Source: Hankyongella sp964404985
GTDB taxonomy: Bacteria; Pseudomonadota; Alphaproteobacteria; Sphingomonadales; Sphingomonadaceae
Length of the DNA: 58,988 nucleotides
Direction of reading: 5' to 3'
Assembly (NCBI GenBank): GCA_964404985.1
Contig: CAYOMD010000015.1
Location: forward strand, 1-58,988
This document shows positions 35,010 to 42,244 of the stretch, in pieces. How positions within the stretch are numbered: the first letter of the stretch is position 1; each line of letters opens with the position of its first letter. The position numbers and the translations under genes are program-made. A model generated the notes under the pieces. It made no database searches, had not been told where the DNA came from, and saw nothing but the letters and a program-made list of their open reading frames with translations.

Positions 35010-35437
35010 TGTACCTTCTGGACACCAACATCATTTCGGAAAGTCGCAAGCTTGGCAGCCCCCGGATCGACCGTCGCGCGGCGCGATGGCTCGGCCAGAT
35101 TGACGTCGAGACGACCTTTGTGTCGGCGATGACCATCTTCGAGTTGGAGCGTGGCGTACAACTCTTGGAACGCCGTGACGCAAAACAAGGTGCTGCCCTG
35201 CGCCGCTGGCTCGAAGACCAGGTCATGACAACCTACGAAAACCGCACCCTGCCGTTGACGCGGGCTGTGGCCGTGATCTGCGCGGGCCTGCACAGTCCCG
35301 ATCCAAAATCCGAGCGCGATGCGTGGATCGCAGCGACCGCAATCGACGCCAGCCTGACGGTGGTCAGCCGGAATGTGGACGATTTCGCCGGTATGGGCGT
35401 AGGGCTGATCAATCCATTTGCGCTGGATGTTGATTGA
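35009..35437 (+). CDS. vapC: VapC/FitB-like PIN-domain toxin
   Basis: A 142-residue PIN-domain ribonuclease with MYLLDTNIISE at the start. The catalytic acids can be placed at D5, E45 (IFELERG), D104 (RDAWIAATA) and D124 (SRNVDDF). All four are present, so the toxin should be active. VapC toxins cleave tRNA or rRNA when the antitoxin is lost. The FitB subgroup is suggested by the IFELERGV motif. It has no functional link to DNA packaging and looks like an insertion into the GTA remnant. Confidence 0.88.
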   Translation: MYLLDTNIISESRKLGSPRIDRRAARWLGQIDVETTFVSAMTIFELERGVQLLERRDAKQGAALRRWLEDQVMTTYENRTLPLTRAVAVICAGLHSPDPKSERDAWIAATAIDASLTVVSRNVDDFAGMGVGLINPFALDVD

Positions 35438-35550
35438 CTGTCCGGTTCCGTTTCGGTTGTTCGAAGTTTGCAGAACCGGCCTTGACAGCGGATGTTGTTC
35501 GACAGGGATGGAGGTTCAATCCCCAGGTGGCTCGGGCAAGGCGTGCGGTT

Positions 35551-35630
35551 TGCCCCCCACCCCGACCCTCCCCCACAAGGAGGGAGGGGGCAGGCGGTGC
35601 CCACCCTCTACCGCCAAGGGAGAGGGCAGT
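35551..35630. repeat. G/C-rich palindromic intergenic repeat
   Basis: CCCTCCCCC-ACAA-GGAGGGAGGGGG is a near-perfect hairpin, followed by CTCTACCGCCAAGGGAGAGG. It resembles the interior palindromes of the MITE-like copies A and B but has no TA-flanked ends. It separates the toxin gene from the convergent DUF302 gene and may terminate both. Confidence 0.5.
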
Positions 35631-35639
35631 GGTGGTACT

Positions 35640-36152
35640 CTATTGCCCCGCAGCAGCGGCGCTGGCGAATTTGGCGAGGGCGGATTGCATGGCCTGGACG
35701 ACCGGATCGACCCCGCTCAGGTGGTGGCGCGCGGCGAGCCAGGCGGGATTGTTGTAGCTGACGAACACTTTGCCATCCTGCTCCCACAGCAGGATCTTGA
35801 TCGGCAGGTCGATCGCGACAGTGCGGCCGGCCTGCATCAGTTTGGTGCCGGCGGCCGGGTTGCCGAAGATCAGCAGCACAGTCGGGGCCAGATCCTGCCC
35901 GACCGAGCGGGCATTGGCCGTGTGATCAATGCGCGCGGCGACCTTGAGGCCAGCCGTGTCAAGCGCCTTGACCAGCGCGGACTCGGCATCCGCCATCGGC
36001 AGTTTGCTTGTGAGCGTGGTCAGACCCTCGACTTCGGCATGTTCGGCATGGGCCATGGGTGCCTCCAGTACAGGCGTTGCGGCCAGCAGTGCCGCCAAGG
36101 CAAACGCGTTGAACAGCGTGCGCAACCGCGCATTCAGGGTGGTTATGGCCAT
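35640..36152 (-). CDS. DUF302 protein with signal peptide
   Basis: The 170 residues have a cleavable signal peptide (about 1-35; FALAALLAATPVLEAPMAHA), then a DUF302 domain near 42-110: KLPMADAESALVKALDTAGLKVAARIDHTANARSVG, then TVLLIFGNPAAGTKLMQ and IDLPIKILLWEQDG. DUF302 proteins are small periplasmic proteins of unknown function. The ATG at 36152 is chosen because GGAG lies six bases upstream; a Met four codons earlier has no ribosome site. It runs against the direction of the GTA genes. Confidence 0.8.
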   Translation of the reverse strand: MAITTLNARLRTLFNAFALAALLAATPVLEAPMAHAEHAEVEGLTTLTSKLPMADAESALVKALDTAGLKVAARIDHTANARSVGQDLAPTVLLIFGNPAAGTKLMQAGRTVAIDLPIKILLWEQDGKVFVSYNNPAWLAARHHLSGVDPVVQAMQSALAKFASAAAAGQ

Positions 36153-36195
36153 GAGATACTCCATACCGGCGTCATTGATGTGCTGCGGGCAAGTC

Positions 36196-36365
36196 TAAAG
36201 CCTGATGATATCAAGTAGGCTCAATCTCCCCTCTCTCGTTGAGGGAGGGGTGGCCGATAGGCCGGGGTGGGTGCCAGGGACACGCTTGCCCACCCCGGTG
36301 CTTCGCACCACCCCTCCCGCGAACGGGAGGGGAGAACCGGATCGATCTAACATCATCAGGCTATA
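36196..36365. mobile_element. TA-flanked MITE-like element, copy B (170 bp, inverted relative to A)
   Basis: The ends are TAAAGCCTGATGA on the left and, on the opposite strand, TATAGCCTGATGA on the right. The reverse complement of this copy aligns with copy A end to end at about 93% identity. It occupies the gap between the DUF302 gene and the portal gene. Copies A and B form a 5-kb inverted-repeat pair around the regulators, terminases, toxin pair and DUF302. Confidence 0.75.
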
Positions 36366-36407
36366 GGCAGCGCAGCCAGAATTAACAACCATTCGGGAGA
36401 CAAACGG

Positions 36408-37556
36408 ATGTCGATCCTCTCGCGGCTGGCGCGCAAGGCCAGCCGGACCGCACAGGTGCGCACGCCCTGGATGCTGCTGGCCGGTTTGCACCAGCCGGCC
36501 ACACCCTGGCGCTACGAGACGCAGGTGATGGAGGCCTATGCCCGCAATGTAATTGCCCAGCGCTCGGTGCGGCTGGTGGCGGAAAGTGCGGCCTCGATCG
36601 CCTGGATCAGCCGCCCCGCCGGGCATCCGGCGCTTGGTCTGCTGGCCGCACCCAACCCGATGCTGGCCGGGCCGGCGTTCCTGGAAGCGGCTGCGAGCTA
36701 CCTGGAGCTGGCCGGCAACCTGTTCATCGAGACGGTCACCGGGCCGGACGGCCTGCCTGCCGAACTGCACCTGCTGCGGCCCGACCGCATGACAGTCGAG
36801 CCGGGGGCGGCAGGCTGGGCAGCGGGCTATCGCTATACCGTCGGCGGGCAAAGCGTGCGTTTCGGGGTGGACCCGGCAACCGGGCGCTCCAGCGTGCTGC
36901 ACATCCGCACCTTCCACCCGCTGGATGACTGGCTTGGCCTGTCGACGCTGGAGGCCGCGATGCCGGCGATCGACATCCACAACGCGGCCTCGCGCTGGAA
37001 CAAGGCCCTGCTCGACAATGCGGCACGGCCCTCCGGTGCCCTGGTGTTCGAGCCGGCGGAGAAGGGCGGCACGCTCTCCAGCGACCAGTATGACCGGCTG
37101 CGCGCAGAGATGGAGGCAAGCTTTGCCGGCGCGCTCAACGCCGGGCGACCGCTGCTGCTGGAAGGCGGGCTGAAGTGGCAGCCGCTCTCCCTGACGCCGG
37201 CGGACATGGATTTCATCGCCGCCAAGAACACCGCCGCGCGGGAGATCGCGCTGGCGTTCGGGGTGCCGCCGATGCTGCTCGGCATCCCCGGTGACAACAC
37301 CTATGCCAACTACCAGGAGGCGAACCGGGCACTCTGGCGGCTGAAGATTCTGCCGCTGATCGCCAAACTGGCGGCGGCACTGAGCCAGCACCTGCAACAG
37401 TGGTGGCCGGACCTGAGCCTCGACATCGACCGCGACCATATCCCCGCCCTGTCCGCGGATCGGGAGCGGCTGTGGCGGCAGGTCGCGAGCGCCGACTTCC
37501 TGACCGATGAGGAGAAGCGGCGTCTGCTTGGCTGCGAGGGGGGTATAGACCAGTGA
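36408..37556 (+). CDS. GTA/HK97-type portal protein
   Basis: A 382-residue portal of the HK97 family: ARNVIAQRSVRLVAESAASI, then PDGLPAELHLLRPDRM, GLSTLEAAMPAIDIHNAASRWNKALLDN in pieces, and the C-terminal GVPPMLLGIPGDNTYANYQEANRALW. The portal forms the ring through which DNA enters the capsid. Reading frame and length are intact. In known GTA clusters it sits directly after TerL; here it is separated by a toxin pair, DUF302 and a MITE-like copy. The ribosome site is weak (GGGAG about 14 bases upstream), so its expression is uncertain. Confidence 0.88.
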   Translation: MSILSRLARKASRTAQVRTPWMLLAGLHQPATPWRYETQVMEAYARNVIAQRSVRLVAESAASIAWISRPAGHPALGLLAAPNPMLAGPAFLEAAASYLELAGNLFIETVTGPDGLPAELHLLRPDRMTVEPGAAGWAAGYRYTVGGQSVRFGVDPATGRSSVLHIRTFHPLDDWLGLSTLEAAMPAIDIHNAASRWNKALLDNAARPSGALVFEPAEKGGTLSSDQYDRLRAEMEASFAGALNAGRPLLLEGGLKWQPLSLTPADMDFIAAKNTAAREIALAFGVPPMLLGIPGDNTYANYQEANRALWRLKILPLIAKLAAALSQHLQQWWPDLSLDIDRDHIPALSADRERLWRQVASADFLTDEEKRRLLGCEGGIDQ

Positions 37557-37558
37557 TT

Positions 37559-37616
37559 TGACCCCTCACCCTGTCTCGTTCCGCACGACGTCCCTCTCCC
37601 GCAAGGGGAGAGGGGG
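37559..37616. repeat. G/C-rich hairpin repeat after the portal gene
   Basis: CCCTCTCCC-GCAA-GGGGAGAGGG forms a near-perfect hairpin just after the portal stop, preceded by CCCTCACCCT. It belongs to the same loose class of intergenic palindromes as the 35551-35630 repeat. It lacks a T-tract. Confidence 0.45.
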
Positions 37617-37664
37617 AACAGGCGCGATCAGAACGGGAAAGACTCGCGCAGGGTGCCGGAAAAG

Positions 37665-37679
37665 TTTACACTCCGTTAA
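37665..37679 (+). promoter_or_regulatory. CtrA-like box upstream of the small secreted protein
   Basis: TTTACACTCCGTTAA is TTTA-N7-TTAA, one base from a CtrA box. A second CGTTAAGG follows 20 bp downstream, repeating the right half. It lies about 115 bp before the 74-residue secreted-protein gene. The same TTTACACT-containing variant occurs before the giant surface-protein gene. Confidence 0.35.
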
Positions 37680-37792
37680 GGTATCTGGCCATTCGTTAAG
37701 GAACGTCCGGCGCAGAAGCCTTGGGAACCGCCGTTCTGGCCCGGGGATTGCTGATCTACGGGTAATTGTTCCAGTCTATCCGGAGACCGCCC

Positions 37793-38017
37793 ATGATCCG
37801 TGCCATCGCTCTCGCCGCCGTGCTGGCCCTCAGCGCCCCGCATGCCTATGCCGCTGACTCAGGGGCAGCCACGCAGCCGGGCTACGAACTCGAAATCACG
37901 GTGCCGGACAGCTTCGCGGTCGACACCCGCCCGATGACCGGTCTGGCGGACGATATCGAGCCGGCGATCGTCACCGACGACGAACGCCACAAGGACATCA
38001 TCCTCGCCTGGGTGTAA
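37793..38017 (+). CDS. Small secreted protein of unknown function
   Basis: A 74-residue product not recognised as any family. It has a clean signal peptide (MIRAIALAAVLALSAPHAYA, cleavage near residue 20), then an acidic mature part ending LADDIEPAIVTDDERHKDIILAWV. GGAG lies seven bases upstream of the ATG. It is not a known GTA gene, has its own upstream region with TTAA repeats, and ends just before a strong terminator, so it appears to be a separate unit inserted between portal and the DUF6127-like gene. Confidence 0.6.
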   Translation: MIRAIALAAVLALSAPHAYAADSGAATQPGYELEITVPDSFAVDTRPMTGLADDIEPAIVTDDERHKDIILAWV

Positions 38018-38068
38018 TCTGTTACCGTCTCGGCGGTGCCTGCGGGCGTCGTCTGCTTGTGAAACCCT

Positions 38069-38101
38069 CGCCTCGCGCTCCAACGCGGGGCGTTTTTTTT
38101 T
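38069..38101 (+). terminator. Strong intrinsic terminator inside the GTA remnant
   Basis: A nine-pair stem (CGCCTCGCG with CGCGGGGCG, one G-U pair) and a six-base loop are followed by nine T's. It lies 52 bp after the small secreted gene and 11 bp before the DUF6127-like gene, so it should silence the genes downstream unless there is antitermination. Confidence 0.88.
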
Positions 38102-38111
38102 GGACTGTGCC

Positions 38112-38360
38112 ATGACCGACACCGACACGGCGCAGGCCGGGACGCGCACCCTGCTGGCGCTGATGGCGCAGGCACATGCAAGCGGGGCCGATGTGGTGAC
38201 CTTGCATGCCCTGATCGAGGAGGCGAGCGAAGCGGGTGCCCGCCGGGCGCTGACCCAGCTCGGGCTGATCGATGGGGCCGCCGGGCGAGACATCGCGGCA
38301 CTGCGCCAATTGCTCGACGGCTGGCGTGATGCGCGGCGGACCCTGCGGTCGGCGCTGATC
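38112..38360 (+). pseudogene. DUF6127-like GTA gene, truncated at a deletion junction
   Basis: From the ATG at 38112 the frame encodes an Ala/Thr-rich start, then DVVTLHALIEEASEAGARRALTQLGLIDGAAGRDIAALRQLLDGWRDARRTL in segments, a pattern I recall for the DUF6127 protein found next to the portal in alphaproteobacterial GTA clusters. The normal C-terminal membrane helix is missing. After about 38355 the frame reads RPRRWQSACWPG, which is the GTA tail gene in the wrong frame, and stops at 38420. The break therefore marks the left edge of a large deletion. Family assignment is from memory. Confidence 0.6.
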
Positions 38361-39568
38361 AGGCCAAGGCGATGGCAGAGCGCTTGCTGGCCCGGCGCTG
38401 GCGTGCCCGGCGAACCTTAACCATTCAGCTCCCCTGGAGCGCGCTCGCTCTGGAGCCGGGCGATACCGTCTCCTTCACCGGGTCGCCGCGTGCGCGCTGG
38501 CGCATCGAGACGCTGACCATCGACGCCGGTCACATGGAACTGGAACTGACGCCTGTCGACGCCGTCGACCGCCTGAGCAACGCCCGCGGCGACCCCGGGG
38601 ACAGCCCACAGCAGGCCAGCGCGGACCATGGTGATACGACCTTGCAACTGCTCGACCTGCCGCCGCTGGGTGCGACAGCCCCCACCAGCGCGCCGGTGAC
38701 CTTTGCCGCTGCCGGTGACCGGCCGGGCTGGCGGCGCTGTTCGGTCTACATCAGCCGGGATGGTGGCGCAGATTATGCCTTTGCCGCCGAGATCGTCGGT
38801 GCCAGCCTGCTCGGCGAGACGACCAGTGCCCTGCCGCCCGGCCCGGCGCAGGTGTGGGACGAGCGGGCCTCCTGCGACGTGACCCTGCTCAACCCGGCGA
38901 TGTTGCTGGAGAGCCGAAGTGCGGCCTCGGTCCTGGCGGGGGCCAACCTGTGCCTGATCGGCCACGAACTGGTGCAATTCCGGTCCGCCAGCATCACCGG
39001 CCCCGGCAGCTATCGCCTAAGTGGCCTCTTGCGCGGTCGGCGTGGTACCGAATGGGCGATCTCCGGACACAGCACTGGAGAGCGCTTCGTGCTGTTGAGC
39101 GGCGCTGTTCTGGCACCCGTCGAGATCGCAGGGCTGGGCATGGGGCAGAGCGTTCTGGTCAAGGCGCTCAGCCCCTACCAGGCGCTCGGCGATGTGCCGG
39201 CGGTTACCTTCACCCAGCAAGCCAATGCGCTGCGTCCACTCAGCCCTGTTCATCTCCAGGCCGTCTGGCAGCCCAACGGCGACATTGCCGTCACCTGGGT
39301 GCGGCGCAGCAGGGCCGGGTTTGACTGGATCGACGGTGTGGATGCGCCGCTCGCCGAGGAGAGCGAACAGTACCGGCTCGATATCCTCGATGGGGCCGGG
39401 ATGGTCCGGCGCAGCATCATGGCCAGCGCCCCGACCGCACTCTACAGCGCGATACAGCAGACAGCGGATTTCGGCGCACCGTCTGCAACGCTCACACTAT
39501 CCGTTGCACAGCTGAGCACCGCTGCCGGACCCGGCGTGGCGGCGCTTCAAACCTTCACACGCCCCTAA
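38357..39568 (+). pseudogene. C-terminal fragment of the GTA host-specificity/tail protein (gp15-like)
   Basis: The open frame carries only the C-terminal part of a GTA gp15-like protein, which is normally over 1,200 residues. It begins abruptly with ADQAKAMAERLLARRWRARRT, a mid-protein segment, and continues with LALEPGDTVSFTG, an Ig-like middle, LIGHELVQFRSASITGPGSYRLSGLLRGRRGTEWA in pieces and a C-terminal fibronectin-like module. The first Met in frame is at 38372, giving 398 residues, but it has no convincing ribosome site. The TIM-barrel and receptor parts are missing. It lies directly against the DUF6127-like remnant. Confidence 0.75.
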
Positions 39569-39578
39569 CGGAGACCTT

Positions 39579-40064
39579 ATGCGACACGATCTGCCGTTCC
39601 TGGAAGCCGGACAGGCCCAGAAGGAAATCACCCACAATCAGGCTATCGAGCGGATCAGCTATCTGCTGCATCCGAGCATTGTCGGCCCCGCCATGACCAC
39701 CCCGCCCCCCAACCCCGCCAGTGATGCCTGTTTTCTGGTGGCCGCCAACGCAACTGGTGCGTGGCAGGGGCGCGACGGCCAGATTGCCTGCAGCGGTGCG
39801 GGTGGCTGGCTGTTTTTTGCGCCGTCACCCGGCATGACTATCTGGGACCAGGCGGCAGACAGCTTCGGGTTCTTCGACGGTGTGTCCTGGAAGCTCGGGG
39901 GTTGGGCCGCCGCAGAGTTCGCGGTTAACGGGGTAAAGGTGGTCGGCGCGCAACAGCCTGGCATCGCCAATCCTTCCGCAGGCGGAACAATAGATGCGCA
40001 GGCCCGCACCAGTATTATTCAGATACTGAATGCGCTTCGCGCCCATGGGTTGATTGCCGCTTAA
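39579..40064 (+). CDS. DUF2793 protein, GTA tail-end gene
   Basis: The 161-residue DUF2793 protein begins LPFLEAGQAQKEITHNQAIERI and includes GAWQGRDGQIACSGAGGWLFFAPSPGM in pieces and WDQAADSFGFFDG. DUF2793 proteins lie at the distal end of alphaproteobacterial GTA and prophage tail clusters and are thought to be fibre or particle-surface components. The reading frame is intact; the ribosome site GGAGA is good. It lies 10 bp after the gp15-like fragment and closes the GTA remnant. Confidence 0.82.
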   Translation: MRHDLPFLEAGQAQKEITHNQAIERISYLLHPSIVGPAMTTPPPNPASDACFLVAANATGAWQGRDGQIACSGAGGWLFFAPSPGMTIWDQAADSFGFFDGVSWKLGGWAAAEFAVNGVKVVGAQQPGIANPSAGGTIDAQARTSIIQILNALRAHGLIAA

Positions 40065-40211
40065 GTTGGCATTTGGTCGCTATCTTGCGAAAGTGTGGCC
40101 GCCGCGCAACAATTTGTTTCTCTTCGGAACTTGCCTTGACCATTGGCGTTCAGTAAGTCCAATCTAACTCGCATTCAGACGGGTTGGTCATCACTCGACG
40201 AGGGGATACCC

Positions 40212-41357
40212 ATGAAAAAAATGGTATTAGCAGCAGTGCTCGCCGCAACGGCGATGAACTCTGCCGCGCACGCAAAAGACGGCGCGTTCTACACTGGTCT
40301 CAAGGGCGGCGTGACGCTTTTTGAAGGCCAAAGGCTTAGAGTTTTTGCTCCTGGCGATGACGAAGGCATCGAAAGTGGTGTAAGCTTGGGCAGTAACCTC
40401 GGTTTCAACGTCGCCGGTGTCGCGGGCTATGATTTCGGTCGTTTCCGCACTGAAGCTGAAGTGGGGTATCAGCGTGCAAGAGTTCGCGATATTTCTCTGA
40501 GCTCTGGTGTTGTCGGCCTCCTGGGCGTATCGCCACCGTCGAGTGCCCCGATCCAAGGTAGCACGAGTGTATTTACCGTCATGGGCAACGGGCTTGTCGA
40601 CTTCGGTGCAGATGAGAAGGTCGGCCAAGGTTACATTGGCGGCGGCGCCGGCATTGCACGTGTCGGCTTAAATAACCTGCGTATTAACTCCACGCCTTCT
40701 GTGAATTTCGACTCCGGTAATGAAACACGCTTCGCTTGGCAGTTGCTCGCCGGTTTCCGCCGCGCAATTTCCGAGGCGGTTGATCTGACCCTGGAATATA
40801 AATTTTTCAATGTAGCCAATCTGCGTATCTCCCATCCCGGATTGGGCGTAGATACGGAATCGCGCCTGCGGACTCACTCGATTTCGATCGGTTTTGCGTA
40901 CAATTTCGGCGCTCCAGTGGCGGCTCCGCCGCCACCACCGCCTCCGCCTCCGCCTCCGCCTCCGCCTCCGCCTGAGCCGGCACCGCCGCCTCCGCCGCCA
41001 CCCCCGCCGCCGCCGCCCCCTCCGCCGGGTCCGTTCATCATCTTCTTTGACTGGAACAAAGCGGACCTCAGCCCTGAAGCACAGGCTGTGCTTGAGCGTG
41101 CAGCAGAGGCCTACAAGTCGACCGGTCAGGCATCGATCATGCTGCAAGGCCACGCCGACAAGTCTGGCGGCGATGCGTACAATCAACGCATCTCCGAGCG
41201 CCGTGCCACCATCGCCAAGGCGGCTCTCGAGAAGCTGGGCATTACAGCTGATGCGATCAAGGCAGAGTCTTATGGCGAAAGCCGTCCGCTCGTGGAAACT
41301 GCCGACGGTGCGCGCGAACCGCAAAACCGTCGCGTGGAAATCACGCTGTCGAAGTAA
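40212..41357 (+). CDS. OmpA-family outer-membrane protein
   Basis: A 381-residue outer-membrane protein. The signal peptide (about 1-22, ending SAAHA) is followed by an eight-strand OmpA-like barrel (about 23-235; DGAFYTGLKGGVTLFEG, the VAGYDFGRFRTEAEVGYQ strand). A proline linker of two long Pro runs joined by EPA (about 236-272) leads to a C-terminal OmpA peptidoglycan-binding domain (about 275-381; FFDWNKADLSPEAQAVL, LQGHADKSGGDAYNQRISERRA, NRRVEITL). The ATG at 40212 starts the signal peptide. Two hairpins, the second a terminator, follow it. Confidence 0.93.
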   Translation: MKKMVLAAVLAATAMNSAAHAKDGAFYTGLKGGVTLFEGQRLRVFAPGDDEGIESGVSLGSNLGFNVAGVAGYDFGRFRTEAEVGYQRARVRDISLSSGVVGLLGVSPPSSAPIQGSTSVFTVMGNGLVDFGADEKVGQGYIGGGAGIARVGLNNLRINSTPSVNFDSGNETRFAWQLLAGFRRAISEAVDLTLEYKFFNVANLRISHPGLGVDTESRLRTHSISIGFAYNFGAPVAAPPPPPPPPPPPPPPPPEPAPPPPPPPPPPPPPPPGPFIIFFDWNKADLSPEAQAVLERAAEAYKSTGQASIMLQGHADKSGGDAYNQRISERRATIAKAALEKLGITADAIKAESYGESRPLVETADGAREPQNRRVEITLSK

Positions 41358-41368
41358 CGCAATAGACA

Positions 41369-41433
41369 ATCGGCGGGCTTTCAAAGTCCGCCGATTTCAC
41401 CTTCAAAGCGCTCCTTTCGGGGCGCTTTTTTTA
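41369..41433 (+). terminator. Tandem hairpins terminating ompA-like gene
   Basis: The first hairpin pairs AATCGGCGG (41369-41377) with CCGCCGATT (41389-41397). The second has an eight-pair stem AGCGCTCC/GGGGCGCT around TTTC and runs into seven T's (41408-41433), a standard intrinsic terminator. Confidence 0.88.
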
Positions 41434-41445
41434 TGTCACCCGATC

Positions 41446-41505
41446 TTTTTGTGCCCACTCAAGGGCACAAAAAGAAAAGCCGCCCCCGCAAAGGGACGGC
41501 TTTTC
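41446..41505 (-). terminator. Two further hairpins, terminating the minus-strand lipoprotein gene
   Basis: AAAAGCCG/CGGCTTTT (41476-41505) is a stem with a T-run on the minus strand, ending the lipoprotein gene. Beyond it lies a perfect 12-bp hairpin, CTTTTTGTGCCC with GGGCACAAAAAG (41446-41475), symmetric and usable from both strands. Confidence 0.8.
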
Positions 41506-41548
41506 CTTTAGCTCTTAACCGGTCAGGCGAACCCTCCCGGCCAGTTGC

Positions 41549-41878
41549 TTAGTGTTGGCCTTCGGCCGGTGCCGGTGTGGCGGCTGCGTCAACAGCACCA
41601 GCGGCTGCATCAACAGCACCAGCGGCTGCATCAACAGCGCCAGCGGCTGCGTCAGTAGCACCAGCGGCAGCGTCAACGGCTGCGTCAGCGCCTTCGACGG
41701 CTGCACCAGCAGCGTCAGCCGCAGCGTCTGCAACCGGAGCGGCAGCATCAGCAGCAGCGTCAGCAGCCGGAGCTGCTTCTTCCGCGGCCTTTTCACCCGC
41801 ACCGCCACAAGCCGCCAGAGCGACCGCAACGCCGGCCACCAAAGCCGCTTGTTTCAGTTTGAGCAGAAGATCACCCAT
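41549..41878 (-). CDS. Alanine-rich repeat lipoprotein
   Basis: A 109-residue predicted lipoprotein. The signal peptide (MGDLLLKLKQAALVAGVAVALAAC) ends in the lipobox ALAAC. The mature part is almost only Ala, Asp, Gly, Glu, Val and Pro, with a VDAAAGA-type heptad repeated about four times and shorter ADAAAD repeats, probably one long helix or coiled structure. No family is recognised; short alanine-rich lipoproteins are common in alphaproteobacterial envelopes. The ATG at 41878 is preferred to one four codons earlier. The gene is convergent with the OmpA-type gene. Confidence 0.75.
   Translation of the reverse strand: MGDLLLKLKQAALVAGVAVALAACGGAGEKAAEEAAPAADAAADAAAPVADAAADAAGAAVEGADAAVDAAAGATDAAAGAVDAAAGAVDAAAGAVDAAATPAPAEGQH
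41587..41690. repeat. 21-bp tandem repeat inside the lipoprotein gene
   Basis: The unit GCATCAACAGCACCAGCGGCT (written here in two parts, GCATCAACAGCACC and AGCGGCT) is repeated about four times with a few substitutions, all multiples of seven codons. This encodes the VDAAAGA heptads. Unit number could vary by slippage without shifting the frame. Confidence 0.8.
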
Positions 41879-42244
41879 GTGAGACTCCATTATTTTCTTC
41901 CAAAGATTTGGTTAGCTGCTTACCCCCAAACCGTTGAACACATTAGCGGCAATGATTCCGCTTAACAAGCGACTTGTGACTACTCTGATATTCAGTGCCC
42001 GGAGCGGGAATAAGCGAAAATATCTTTTTTTTATATGGAGATAGGTTTATTTTTGCGCGTGTACCCCAGTGCGCGTGCACCCCGACCGGGAGCAGGTGCG
42101 AAAAAATAGCCGCGGAATTTCCCTTCTTTCCTGTAAACCTCAGAAGCCTTGAGCAGGCCCGCACCATCAGTATTCTGTCGATAAACGTTAATGACTTGGT
42201 AGCTATGTTTTGCCATCACGACAGAAAGCCTGTTGAGTAAACCG
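41879..42244. other. AT-rich intergenic region between lipoprotein gene and tipF
   Basis: This 366-bp gap must hold the two divergent promoters. Visible are a run of T/A at about 42024-42035, and two direct copies of GCGCGTG(T/C)ACCCC at 42055-42067 and 42071-42083, 16 bp apart. No open frame looks coding and no TTAA-N7-TTAA box was found. Confidence 0.5.

Noticed and set aside
34612..35103. 163-residue frame overlapping the antitoxin gene
   Set aside because: It conflicts with the well-supported antitoxin-toxin pair and has no recognisable motif.
35505..35530. GGTTCAATCCCC sequence resembling a tRNA T-arm
   Set aside because: No acceptor, D-arm or anticodon stem can be folded around it; it lies in the intergenic repeat area.
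32836..40064. An intact prophage
   Set aside because: No integrase, replication, lysis, capsid or tape-measure genes are present and the gene set matches GTA order, so a decayed GTA fits better.
40073..40089. GG-N10-GC sigma54-like site upstream of the OmpA-type gene
   Set aside because: Only the -12 half (TTGC) fits; the -24 half is TGGTCG instead of TGGCAC and there is no flagellar link.
40920..41032. CCG/CCTCCG simple repeats as a regulatory element
   Set aside because: They encode the proline linker of the OmpA-type protein in frame.
41580..41690. Tandem repeats resembling a small array
   Set aside because: The unit is a multiple of three, there are no unique spacers and it encodes heptads of the lipoprotein, so it is not CRISPR.
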